Source of the DNA: Cydia pomonella
Lineage: Eukaryota; Arthropoda; Insecta; Lepidoptera; Tortricidae
Assembly: GCF_033807575.1 (NCBI RefSeq)
Contig: NC_084704.1
Coordinates: 11,555,056-11,619,055, forward strand
Direction of reading: 5' to 3'
DNA: 64,000 bases
Both the position numbers and the translations under genes were made by a program. This document shows positions 36,712 through 46,865 of the stretch, piece by piece; positions within the stretch are counted from its first letter, which is position 1, and each line of letters opens with the position of its first letter. The notes under the pieces were generated by a model. The model saw only the letters and a program-made list of their open reading frames with translations, was not told the origin of the DNA and did no database searches.

Positions 36712-37081
36712 TGCCTACCGTCAAAACATTACACAGGAGCTTTACGATTGGCCGCCGACATATCGAATACTTACCAAAATTTCATAATTCAACCTTGATT
36801 TTCAAAATTCTACTGCAATTTATCTTCTGCAATTGTTTCGATCTCGACAAATGATAGAGTGACACATACTTAAAAGCCAAGTATTGATGGTTAATAAAAA
36901 AGTGGTCAATACATAATTATATTTTGGGTCCAGCGCCACAGAAAAACTTAATTTACTAACCTACACTCATTTGAATATATCATAGATAAGTTTTGTCTTC
37001 AATCAGAAGGACGTTATGTGAGATACAATTCTTCGTATTAACAAGCTACTTAAATAATAATAAAATATAGTCGAAACGTTC

Positions 37082-37254
37082 TTAATCATACCCACAGAAA
37101 GGTCTCGAGCAAGCGCAACCTGTGCGTTTTTGCGCTTCCCGTCGCACAGGCGGTTCCGTATCCGCCGGATACTGCGCCCGCGCATTGTGCCGCTTCCGGT
37201 TCACTCTGACCTTGGGATTCTGGATGAAGAACATGTTTGCGAGATTCAAAAAAT
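37082..37254 (-). CDS. Candidate terminal or internal exon of an unknown spliced gene
   Basis: On the minus strand a near-ideal 3' splice site (branch-like TACTAAC, then CCCTTTGCAG) precedes an open frame beginning at 37254 in GC-rich sequence (about 37092-37240) quite unlike the AT-rich flanks. The frame, entered one base short of a codon, reads FLNLANMFFIQNPKVRVNRK, then RHNARAQYPADTEPPVRREA and QKRTGCACSRPFCGYD, with a TAA at 37082-37084. It is basic, with KR pairs and a Cys-containing tail. Alternatively the exon ends at 37092 with a donor TGTGG/GTATGA and continues elsewhere; a second frame is also open up to that donor. I do not recognise the protein, so function is unknown. A non-coding GC island is the main alternative. 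Confidence 0.4.
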
Positions 37255-37559
37255 CTGCAAAGGGGTTAGTATGAATATGAAATAGCAGTATAATATTGTT
37301 CTGAAAAAAAGCGTGTGCGTATCGTGGAACACTCGGTTCGAACGAAGTATATTATTATTGATATACGTATTATATTATTGATAATATTGATTACCAAATA
37401 CAAAAAAAAAACTTAATCGATAAAATCATTTTTATTAAAACTGATTACAAAATTTCACAAATCAGTTCAGAAATACGACTTACAGGCAGGGAGAACAACG
37501 AAACATAAGAAAATATCTGTTTACAACCCGAAACTGATACGCTTAGCTCGAGCTTCACA

Positions 37560-38035
37560 CTCTTCTTAGTAAATCAAAAATATGAAATTCAAGTATTTTA
37601 AACGTCAAACTTCTACGGAATTACGACTTATAAATAACACTAGCACTGCGTGCGCTATCAAAATCGTTGCAGACTTGGCTTGGTCTGATTCTATGTGCGT
37701 CTCATCGGCGTACACGTCCAGGGATCGAATCCGAATCGTCACTGTTACCACCTGTTTCTGTCAACTGCACCGCTATTGGATATACGTAAGTCGGTTAAAT
37801 TACGCTACGGCCAGTGGCTGTTAACAGCCACTGGGTAGAAAGCGGCGCACACTTCTCCACACCGGTGTTGCTCCTAGTCGTCTTCACGATGGCAGTTTCG
37901 CGGGAACATCTAGTTAGTGGCGAGTCAACGCCTGCCTCGATAACTGTAGGAAAAATTGTTTCTTTTGACCAGCCAAACTTCAACACCAGAACCGGCACTT
38001 TTCTTCAATGGACTATTGGGTCAGTTTTAAACCGA
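37560..38035. other. GC-richer island containing a perfect palindrome
   Basis: About 450 bp with markedly more balanced composition than the surroundings. Both strands are open in several frames (plus 37582-37824 and 37814-38047; minus 37795-37998), with no recognised motif. It contains the 24-bp palindrome at 37811-37834, TTTCGCGGGAA (E2F-like) near 37896, and a donor-like TATAC/GTAAGT at about 37787. It could be a promoter or enhancer, an exon cluster, or an unrecognised transposon. Confidence 0.3.
37811..37834. repeat. Perfect 24-bp palindrome
   Basis: CCAGTGGCTG TTAA CAGCCACTGG: each half is the exact reverse complement of the other, with no spacer. Confidence 0.97.
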
Positions 38036-38057
38036 ACTATGTTATAATGTATAACAG

Positions 38058-38130
38058 AAGCCTTTTTGCGCTTACTGTGAGACTAGGTCGATTTCTGTAA
38101 GATTGTCCCATAATATTTATTTTTCTTTCA
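38058..38130 (+). repeat. 3' fragment of SINE-2
   Basis: AGCCTTTTTGCGCTTACTGT, then GAGACTAGGTCGATTTCTGT and TGTCCCATAATATTTATTTT align in order with the 3' half of the SINE at 58987-59250 (AGCCTTATTGAGCTTACTGT ... GTCCTATAATATTTATTT). The tRNA-like head is missing. Confidence 0.75.
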
Positions 38131-38179
38131 GCCTGGTGAAATAACCTTAAATTAATTCTTACATTGCTAGATATAACTT

Positions 38180-38301
38180 TAAGGGTGGGATCACATCTAT
38201 CAGCATCGATCCGTATTTTTTTTTATATGAGGAATCGCTCGTTAGTATAAAGATGCGTTATAAAATGCGCCTTGATGCTGGCAGATGTGATTCCACCCTA
38301 A
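38180..38301. mobile_element. Small TIR element
   Basis: Left TAAGGGTGGGATCACATCTA and right GCAGATGTGATTCCACCCTA are inverted with a few mismatches, followed by an inner CAGCATC/GATGCTG. About 120 bp, non-coding. Confidence 0.85.
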
Positions 38302-40072
38302 ATACATAAGCATGAATTACAATAAGCGCAACAAAGTAAGTTACAGCTTAAGTAACTCTCAAAAAACGAATGACGTATTGATAAAGAATATGACTGCGTA
38401 GACGCAAGTAGTCGTTTACATTAAATTCCAATTTTAAAAATGGCATGTTATCGTCTCCATTTAATGGCGGCCGGTGCGGCGCGCACGCGCCTACCGTATA
38501 TGGACATACGAACTGTCGTAAATATTCGACACCTAATTCGTGTTGGAAACTACCATACATTGATACCTATAAAATTTTATAAAAACAGAGATATTTTTAC
38601 ATTTATATAAAAAAAACGAATCCAGCATTGAGTATACGAGAATAAAAAAAATAATATGAATATGATTATGATCTTATGATTTTGAATCTTGTTTAAGTAG
38701 ACAGTCGTGTATTATATTGATTGTATACTTGTATAGTAAGTATAGCTTCTCAAATGCACCGTATATGCGTTATGTATATAACCTACCCTACTAGACATAT
38801 GTTAGAATTTATGTGTAGATCTTGTATTGTAGATAACAGTTATGTGTACCTGTATGGGATAATTATTTTTAAAAAATGTGCAAAGCCTAGTCTTAACTTG
38901 CCACATTTACATAATCAATTTGATGGCTATGGTTAACAAAAACACCAGACACTATTTTAGACCTATAAAGGCTATAAAAAGAAGTACTTATATGTTATTG
39001 AATAACTTAAATGTTCATACCTACTAAGACGATTGGTTAGAGGTACTTTATTTATAACGGACGCGACTTGCTTTATTTTTATTTAGTCATTACGATATTT
39101 CATCGGTGGTCAAACCGTTGCAACTCGACCAAACTAAGTGTTTCAGATTTCCATAAACGCTGAGTGAGAAGCAGGTTGTGTCTGCACGCACCGGCCGGCT
39201 AACAGGGGCTCACTGCATCTCAGACGTGACACCGCTACGGTTCATTTCACTGAATTACGTGAGATGTGATTCCTACTTTAGAGGTTCAAGTTTTTGCTAT
39301 ATAATACGGATAATCTAATCATTTATGCTTGCGGTAGATCGTTACACTACATTTAACATACTAATCTACTTTTTTACACTCTTATGCAGCTTCATTAAGA
39401 ACGATCGTACGTAAATCAAAGCACCAATTTTATTCAAAAATAATTATGCTGTGGTCATTCCTAAAAAACCGACCCGCGTTATGATTTGTATAATGATCAA
39501 TAGCCCTTCGTTCGTGATGCCGAAAAAATAATGATTCGTCGTGATTCTACCACTTAATAATCGTAGTAAACCTACTCGGTATCTCACGACTACTTAAAAA
39601 TAAAATGCCCACATCGAGGCGAACGATAGCTCATTCAAAAAAGGAACGCACTGATTTTTTATCGAAAGCTGCGAACGGCCAGCAGGTGTAATCTACAATG
39701 AGGCTTTGAAAAAAAGAAGTCGAACAGGAGGCCTTTTTCCCACGCCCCTGTCGATGGTTTTTAAGTTTTGAATACGATATCCAAATTTCACATGGTTAAG
39801 ATGTTGCTATGCTTCTTAGTCAATCAACTTAATAATCTAAGCGTCATACATAACCTTATACTGATCGTGATTTATATTTTTAAGTGTTCTGATCATAGAA
39901 ATCAAATTATTTTTGATGTAGCATTTCATGACAAAATAAATACAGTTATAAACTATTTTCTTACGTTATAATATATATAACACAATAAACGATGACCGAC
40001 GGGATGCTCAATAACTATGTAAATATACTGTTATGTTACTTGCAAAGTGACTTCGCAATAGTCATAAACATT
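38302..40072. other. Unassigned DNA
   Basis: No gene was recognised. GC-richer scraps at about 38465-38500 (GGCCGGTGCGGCGCGCACGC) and 39180-39240 (GCACGCACCGGCCGGC) stand out. The 38721-38936 and 39768-39971 frames lack motifs. Confidence 0.4.
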
Positions 40073-40212
40073 CCCGTTATTCATAAAACTTTAAATTAAA
40101 AGCCTCAATTAGTTAATTTATGTTTTATCCCCTTGTTGCATATACGAGTAGATAAGTCAATATGACAGATAAAGAAAAATGCCTTGTAGCGCGTTTATGA
40201 ATAACGCCATAA
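40073..40212. mobile_element. MITE with TTATTCATAAA ends, copy B
   Basis: CCGTTATTCATAAAACTTTA at the left and GCGTTTATGAATAACGCC at the right, with internal TACGAGTAGATAAGTCAATA and TGACAGATAAA. It is a better-preserved relative of the copy at 20212-20357. Confidence 0.8.
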
Positions 40213-41034
40213 GGACTGAAAATCCTTATAAGACACGGTAGCAAACTACTAAATAAATACAATACAAATTTCGAATTCATCAATCAATCGCGATTGTCAA
40301 AAACGATGTGACGCCAAGAGCTAAAATTCGTTTGCTTAGTTCAGATTGCATTAAGAGGAAACATTAGTGGTCCTTCTTAGTGTATTCTCTGGATTTGGGC
40401 TCTAGACGAATTTTTTTTTCTATTAGTTCAATATTACAAGTACCTGTACGTTTTTTTTTTTGATATTCTTGTGTTTAAAATAACTAGGTTACTTAAATAA
40501 ATTAGTCATAAGCAGACGCCTAGCATACAAAATCGGCAACAATAAACGCAAAGCTCAAAACGTTTAGACACAGTTAATTTCTTTCTCATTCCGTTGCCAA
40601 AATTTCGTTACGATTGGTCAAGTTTTGGAGGAGGAAAATGTCGAGGACGAAACCACGATATCCGAGATTTTTACACACGATTTTTCACGTAAGCTGCAGT
40701 TTATGAGCCCGAATCTCTGAAAAGGGGCTCAGCTGGTATTTCTTCTTATCAAAGCTTATCAGAAACATGTACAAAATGAGAGCTTTCCCATACATGTAGA
40801 TTGTAGAATGTGAATCCATTTGTAATCCTATTGGTATCCATTTGATAGTAACCGTAATGAAGTGTAACAAATGCTCTTCGAGGTTGGTTACTAACGACTT
40901 GATTACTATATTCACACGTCCGTAGCTGTAGTCGTTTAGTTTTTATATTTTATAGTCTTATTAGAGCTACATAATTATAAAGGTAAAAACTACAATGTAT
41001 ATAATAGTAGTCTATGTGACTGCTACATAATAAA
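40213..41034. other. Unassigned DNA with probable old repeat at 40560-40720
   Basis: The block around 40575-40710 (CATTCCGTTGCCAAAATTTC, GATTGGTCAAGTTTTGGAGG, ACACACGATTTTTC) has the composition of a dispersed lepidopteran repeat, judged from memory of such repeats. No second copy is visible in the window. No gene recognised. Confidence 0.35.
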
Positions 41035-41117
41035 AGGCATTAAAACACACGAGTGTGGGTTTAAGAAACGAACGAAGTGAGTTTCTTAAAAGGATCATAA
41101 GAGTGTTTTCATGCCTA
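41035..41117. mobile_element. Small palindromic element
   Basis: AGGCATTAAAACACACGAGT at the left mirrors AGAGTGTTTTCATGCCT at the right, and the centre GTTTAAGAAAC/GTTTCTTAAA is also inverted. About 83 bp. Confidence 0.65.
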
Positions 41118-41766
41118 ATTATGTACAGTTACATACACTATTTTATCTACACACATATTATAAACTTTCTATGATATATTCAAAAACCCAAATTACAGCC
41201 AACGTTGGGGCATCGTTACCCTCTTGGCGGGACTCGCGGATATCTGCTGGTGTCACCGAAATATTTTTATCGCTCATTTTACACGAAACTTTTGCTATAG
41301 TTACTTTTAAAACAACAAAACATATTCATTTTATACTAAAACTAATTAAAAGATAAACTGTTCGTCAAATCGCGGTAAATGAAAACTTTATCACGCATGT
41401 TACGCATTCGTCGTTTTTTTTAAATTCATAGACAAACTAGAGTCGGGTGCCTATTTCCGTATCATTCCATACAAACTAACATGCGAGACATGTCAAAATT
41501 GTATACAATTGACATTTCATTTCGAACAAAAAGGCATCTCGACTGAAATTAGAATAGAGGTCAAATCGAATACATTTTTTTTTCAGAGATTTACCAAGTT
41601 TGAATGACATAACCAAATCAATTTTCATATAGTTATGAAGCAATTACAACATTATCACAGATAAGAAATTTGTTGTAATAAAACAGTTTCTTGTAATGTT
41701 GGCCATTATTTACGGATTTTAAAGGCATCATAGAGGGTTTATGATATGTGTGTAGATAAATGTATT
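41118..41766. other. No feature recognised
   Basis: AT-rich DNA with one GC-richer patch (41196-41250). The 41111-41356 frame has no motif. Confidence 0.4.
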
Positions 41767-41990
41767 TACAGTACATATGGTGCTACTTTACCGCACTAGT
41801 GCGAAAATTAGCATATTACGTTACTGTGTCGAACATTTAAAGGGCCATATGTACTGTAAAACGTTGTACGATACATGTGCGAATAGGTAATTCGCAACTC
41901 GTGTCGATTTAAAACACTCCCTTCGGTCGTGTTTTAATTTATCGCCATTCGTTTCGAATTTCCTATTTTTCGCACTTGTATCGTAATGTA
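41767..41990. mobile_element. Composite two-hairpin MITE, copy 2
   Basis: Hairpin A, 41767-41858: TACAGTACATATGGTGCTAC ... GGCCATATGTACTGTA, with the 10-bp palindrome CGCACTAGTGCG inside. Hairpin B, about 41868-41990: ACGATACATGTGCGAATAGG against CCTATTTTTCGCACTTGTAT. The seven-base join AACGTTG is also present, modified, in copy 1 at 11959-12333. Confidence 0.85.
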
Positions 41991-42014
41991 CTATTACATG
42001 TTTTTAAACCACAA

Positions 42015-42050
42015 CGGCGGCAAACAAGCATAAGGCCGGCCTGATGCAAA
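42015..42050 (+). repeat. Short piece of the AAACAAGCATACGGCCCGCC repeat
   Basis: GGCGGCAAACAAGCATAAGG then CCGGCCTGATGC, matching the head of the 47816-47905 copy. Confidence 0.55.
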
Positions 42051-42171
42051 GCATTAACATTAACGAACCAAGACATAAATAAAGTAGAGACCTTTCATAC
42101 TCTCTGTCTGGCACAATACTGTTTACATCATTTTTATTGGTCTATTTTGCACATACATTAAAAATAATCTT

Positions 42172-42520
42172 TTAAGACGAAAGTGGACGACCGCCCCAAA
42201 ACCACCTTTTCATACCAACGTAGTCCCCATTTTCCTCTCTGGATATTAACATTATTGAAAACATTAACAACAGAACAGCTTTGCCCCTTCGTTAGATTTT
42301 TTTTTGAATTTATTATTACAAGAGTTAGGAGCATTTGAAAAATTGTGTGGAATTCTTTTTCGCTCCTAAGTCTTTATAATAATCAAAAAATGGGAAAAAG
42401 TCAAACGAAAGGGCATACACAAAGGGGTGTAAGCACACTTTCTATACCTAATGTTAATATCCAAAGAGGAAAATGAGGATTACGTTTGTATGGAGGAGCG
42501 TACATGTCCTTTCCTCTTAA
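42172..42520. mobile_element. TTAA-flanked MITE, copy 2
   Basis: Begins TTAAGACGAAAGTGG and ends CCTTTCCTCTTAA. Subterminal inverted blocks are ACGTAGTCCCCATTTTCCTC and GAGGAAAATGAGGATTACGT. Shares GGATATTAAC, TTTTTCGCTC and AAAAGTCAAACG with the copy at 16390-16743. The first 14 bases of the left end seen in copy 1 are missing here. Confidence 0.8.
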
Positions 42521-42974
42521 ATGTCTCCAACGGTGTATGTAACTTAACTCGTAGCCGTCAAAATACGTTAAAGCTAAAAACCTGTCACACCACCGTAGAG
42601 AAAGAAGCCTCGGCCGTGACATTTGACAGGCTGTAAAAAGGCGGGATAACAAGGTGCTCTATTCGCGAACACTTGTACAGTTATGTTATTGTTTAATTCA
42701 ACTACTTTGTGGAAGAACGGTGTCCGGTGTTTAGAAGCAAAGGGTCGGATGTATTCACGGAATGTATTTGACATTCATCTAAATGCTTTTACAGTAAAAA
42801 GTAAGAACGCTGCAGATGCTGGTCCCAAGGTTACTACTTACCTACATTTTATATTCAAAAAGAATAAACATTTATTATGTATGTTGCGGTTATTTACCAA
42901 AAAATATTGTTCTTTTCATTTACTAAAAGAGTTTTTATTCTTATGGAATTGTAATTATATTACTGTAAACGAGT
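42521..42974. other. Unassigned DNA
   Basis: Open on the plus strand (42683-43087) but without a motif I recognise until the LINE-like segment that follows. It may be part of the same degraded element. Confidence 0.35.
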
Positions 42975-43226
42975 TTGCATGCCTACTTTTGGAAGGAAAA
43001 CTACTATTTGGCTCAAGTCAAAAAATTTATTACAAGGGCAAGGAAATTGGAAAAACTAATAGCGTTTATAAGGGAGGTGGGGCATAGAATTAGGGAGAAG
43101 TCCTGCGATGCTCGCGCTTGTTCGTGCTTGGTACAAAGGCTGGTCATCGCCATTCAACGTGGTAACGTGGCAAGTGTGATGGGCACCTTTGCAACCGATG
43201 TAGCTCGCGGAGGTCTTTTTGAATGA
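42975..43226 (+). pseudogene. Mobile-element protein C-terminal fragment (LINE-like)
   Basis: Open frame whose second half reads EVGHRIREKSCDARACSCLV, then QRLVIAIQRGNVASVMGTFA and a stop. The LG.RI...TGD.RA...L.QR...AIQRGNAA.VLGT pattern is a recurrent tail in insect transposon-encoded proteins. I recognise it as transposon-derived but cannot name the clade with certainty. It is 5'-truncated and the start at 42975 is not meaningful. Host-gene origin is unlikely. Confidence 0.55.
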
Positions 43227-43324
43227 AATATTTTATGTAGTATAGTAATTTATTTATTAATATATTAGATGTTATGGACCATGTGATAAATTCCATAGTG
43301 CCCAGGCATTATGAAAAACTACAA

Positions 43325-43348
43325 ACTACTACTACTACTACTACTACT
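43325..43348. repeat. (ACT)n microsatellite
   Basis: Eight consecutive ACT units. Confidence 0.95.
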
Positions 43349-43654
43349 TTACTATTCAAATAATTATATTGCCCGGACATTATACATAATGCATGTTACC
43401 TCTTGAGCAGAATAATAAATAAGATTAAGATAAAAGTTTTAGTTTAAACGGTTTTATTTTTATTAGAAAGTGTACCATAAACTAGAAAATAATAAAAATC
43501 ATACTAATCGGAGTCCCACATACTTTCTTAGTTCCTTTCTGGACAGTAATGAAATCTTAAGCTTAACTCACGTATTTTTAGTCACTCGCGCTACATGTTT
43601 CGCAGAGCCTAGGTCTCCTCTTTAAGCACTAACAGTGCAAGTAGCTTTCACGAA

Positions 43655-43979
43655 GCGCTGGTGGCCTAGCGGTAAGAGCGTGCGACTTGCAATCCGGAGG
43701 TCGCGGGTTCAAACCCCGGCTCGTAACAATGGGTTTTTCGGAACTTATGTAGGAAATATCATTTCATATTTACCAGTCGCTTTTCGGTGAAGGAAAACAT
43801 CGTGAGGAAACCGGACTATTCCTAACAAGGCCTAGTTTACTCTCTGGGTTGGAAGGTCAGATGGCAGTCGCTTTCGAAAAACTAGTGCCTACGCCAAATC
43901 TTGGGATTAGTTGTCAAGCGGACCCCAGGCTCCCATGAGCCGTGGCAAAATGCCGGGACAACGCGAGGAAGAAGAAGAG
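43655..43979 (+). mobile_element. tRNA-derived SINE-1, copy 1
   Basis: The head GCGCTGGTGGCCTAGCGGTA carries a pol III A-box (TGGCCTAGCGG), and a B-box GGTTCAAACCC follows at the usual spacing. The body (CCAGTCGCTTTTCGGTGAAG, GCTCCCATGAGCCGTGGCAA) matches the copy at 54235 almost base for base. The 3' end is a GAA-repeat tail (GAGGAAGAAGAAGAG). It looks full length. The acceptor-stem halves do not pair, so this is a SINE, not a tRNA gene. Confidence 0.95.
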
Positions 43980-44063
43980 ACCCAAGTTTTGACATTAATT
44001 TTTATTTTTATTCAACTGTTATTGGTGGGTACAAAATTTTACTCTTATCAAATTTATAAAAAT

Positions 44064-44163
44064 TACGGTTACTGAAATTATTGAGTACGGTATGTTGGCC
44101 AGTCATTGTGTGGGCCAGTGGTTACGGTTACTGAAATTATTGAGTACGGTATGTTGGCCAGTG
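44064..44163. repeat. Two-unit direct repeat, period 59 bp
   Basis: TACGGTTACTGAAATTATTG and AGTACGGTATGTTGGCCAGT occur at 44064-44103 and again at 44123-44163. Identity is near perfect, so the duplication is recent. Confidence 0.95.
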
Positions 44164-44195
44164 GTAACTGGACCGGACTTGAGATAAAGTAAGTT

Positions 44196-44345
44196 GTATA
44201 AATACCTATAGTTGTGTAGAATATAATTGGCTGCGCGTACGGCGGTCAGTTCGCGACACCGCTGCATCTGCCCCATCCCGTTACCTCAGGGCCGCCCTTT
44301 CCGATACTTTCGACAACCCTCACGAGCGTTCAACCCTAGCGTGCG
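44196..44345 (+). promoter_or_regulatory. Possible core promoter
   Basis: GGCGGTCAGTTCGCG (44241-44255) contains the arthropod initiator TCAGT. ATATAATT begins 27 bases upstream of its A, and a second TATAAATA lies at 44198. GC-rich sequence rich in pyrimidine blocks follows (to about 44335), as in a 5' UTR. No ORF follows. It could also be the 5' end of a retroelement. Confidence 0.3.
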
Positions 44346-45238
44346 TAAATTCAATTAACTTATAGAGCATTTTGTCTCGTATTTGTCTTGCTAGCAGCTT
44401 CTTTATTTCTGTTCAGAAATATTTTTATATTAAAATAACTGTTCTGTGGAGCGAATTTCTGTAGGCTTCAATGCATGACCAAGATATGAAATTATATTAC
44501 AACTTTACATGCGAAACTATTAAAACGTGCATATGGAACGCAGACATAAACATAAATAAGTAACATAAACGTGCGTGTTGTGTATCTGCCAAGACGAGCA
44601 AAGCGAAGCGCAAGGACACTACCTACATTTTCTCGAAGCGCTTCATCGTTTTTTGAACTCTTATAATTTGGGTTTCGATTATACCAGATAAACAAATTTC
44701 TCGGTATATATAATGTTAATAGTGGACTTATTAAGTCTACAAAATTTCAATTGCCTAGTTCTCCTACTTTGGATTTTATTCATATTTAAAAAACCTCACT
44801 CACTGATGATCATCAAACCCCTTAGGGTAGTTCCTGAAGTCCTATGAAGCTGAAATTTGGTAAGTACTGCCAAAGGAAATATTTTGTTCAGAGAACGCTG
44901 TATTTTACTTTTTTATGTTTATACAACATAAATACTTAGCGGTTTTCCTTAGCATGCCTTAGCTTAGCTTACTTAAAATGTAGCGAATACCTGCAATATT
45001 ACAGTACGGGTTGTTTTTATTATAACTTTTTTTACCTATTTCCGAATTTACCCTAGCCCTCCTCGATGAACGATATCTCACCCCAGTGTGCAAAAATAGG
45101 TATCCGAGCATTCTATTTTAGCTTTATATCCGGAGACTTGACAACTGCATTTAAATTGAATTTTCGGACGGAAATTAAATTTCCCCAACGAATTTAATAA
45201 AAAGAAGAATATGTATTTATTTGAAAACTGACTGTTAT
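44346..45238. other. No feature recognised
   Basis: AT-rich DNA. The minus frame at 44492-44695 has no motif. Confidence 0.4.
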
Positions 45239-45596
45239 TTAAGAGTCCGCAGCAAGCTCGGCCGAATCTACCTTCCCATACAAATACAAACGGAGTTTCA
45301 TTCTCATTTTAACGTGTTGTACTGTTGGATTGTAATGAAACTTGGCATACACAATGACATGAAGTATATCTATGCCTGCAATTATGTAGTTTATATAGCT
45401 ACAGCTTGTAAAACAAACGAAATAGAGCCAAAACAAGTTTTGTTTAACTGTGGTATCTGAAGCTACATAAACTAATTACAGGCATAGATATTACTTTTCC
45501 TATTGTAACAAAGTTTCAGAGCAATCTAGCTAGTCGTTTAAAAATGGGATAGTAACTACGTTTGTGTGGAGAACCGAGCTTGCTGCGGACTCTTAA
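45239..45596. mobile_element. Full-length foldback MITE with TTAA ends
   Basis: Termini are exact inverted copies over 23 bases starting TTAAGAGTCCGCAGCAAGCT. Inner regions also pair: ATATCTATGCCTGCAATTAT with TAATTACAGGCATAGATAT (allowing a mismatch), and TAGCTACAGCTT with GAAGCTA. The whole 358 bp is thus one imperfect palindrome. The subterminal TACGTTTGTGTGGAGA resembles TACGTTTGTATGGAGA of the elements at 16390 and 42172, so the three may share a transposase source. Non-coding. Confidence 0.9.
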
Positions 45597-45765
45597 GTAA
45601 TTCCATCATCCCAAGTTGATTATATCCTAACGCCATTTTTAATAAGATTATGCTTTAACTTATCAAATGGTTAGATCTCGTGTTCTGTATTCCCTGATAG
45701 ATAACTGCAGTAAGTAATAAAAAACAAATTTAGGCAGGTTGTAAGCCAATCTTTCGTAGGTATGT

Positions 45766-46004
45766 ATGTCGAAGGCCGATCGCAAGATCAGGCAGATCGT
45801 GATGTGCCTGTGTAATATTTTGACGGTAGTTACATTAAACCAAAAGGTAGGTAGGATAGGTTGCTTCAGATGCCCGAAGGACAAACTGTCCTTAAATAGA
45901 AGCCCCGCGTAGCGGGCCTCCGTCGACTCACGGAACGAGACAAAGATTTTCACGATATGCCTAGGGATTTCACGATCTGCCTGATCTTACGATCAGCCGA
46001 CATG
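45766..46004. mobile_element. TIR element
   Basis: Left GATCGCAAGATCAGGCAGAT (inside GCCGATCG...CGTGA) and right ATCTGCCTGATCTTACGATC are inverted with one mismatch, with CGTGA/TCACG completing the arms. The middle contains AGAAGCCCCGCGTAGCGGGC, itself a small hairpin, and CGTCGACTCACGGAACGAGA. Non-coding, though a chance minus frame overlaps it. Confidence 0.8.
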
Positions 46005-46865
46005 TAGCCATATCCACTCATTATCAATGTTGCCTCAAACATTGAACAAGGTACCTAGCTGAAATGCTATTATTACAATCCTTATTAGAATCTGTTTCAT
46101 TCAAACACCATTCAATGAATCATTAGAAAGAAAATATGTATTATGTAGGCATTTAGATTTTTTATATGTATTATGTAGGTATTCATATTAGAAAACATGC
46201 GTGCGAGACGATCAATTTCCTTAAGAGGGTGCTATCGCAAAATGTATTTTGTATTAATTATGTATTTTTATGCATTAAATTGTTACAGTTACAGGTTTTA
46301 GCAAAGGCAAATGCCGTGAAAAAAATCTCATGGAAACTAAATAGATAAAAGTTTCAGGGGCAAACTCTATGCACATCTTTACTACTGGGTTAAACTTGAC
46401 TTGATAGAAAAAGTCACGAAAACATATCTTATTTTCATTTCATTTCAATTGTACATCGTTATCCTTTCAGATCTAGTAGTTATTCTGTATAGATGTAGTA
46501 GTTTGGTATAAAATGCCTAGTGATATTGAACATTTTAAACCAAGTTATCGAGGTCACATGTGTAAAACCCGCTCGTTCGTTACATTTTGCGTTGCATGAT
46601 TCGCTTGACGCGCTTTATCGTTTGTTCCTTCCTAATTTCCAACTTTACGCCCCCTCTTAACTGAGATATCAAGAATAACTACCGTTCTCGACTACTACTT
46701 AAACTGTAGGATTTAAGGAAATAAGGTTTGTCCTATAACTACGAGTATACTGTGTGCATCAGTGGTACAAGGCTTAATCGTGTAAAGTCTAATACGTAAT
46801 AACATTCTTCTGACTTATAAGTTATATCTTCTCTCTTATAAGAAATTAAGGAATATCATTATTTT
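46005..46865. other. No feature recognised
   Basis: AT-rich DNA. A short tandem phrase TATGTATTATGTAGG(C/T)ATT recurs at about 46135 and 46165. Confidence 0.4.

Noticed and set aside
43655..43727. tRNA-like sequence with A and B boxes
   Set aside because: Acceptor-stem halves do not pair, and the same 325-bp unit recurs at 54235, so it is the head of a SINE.
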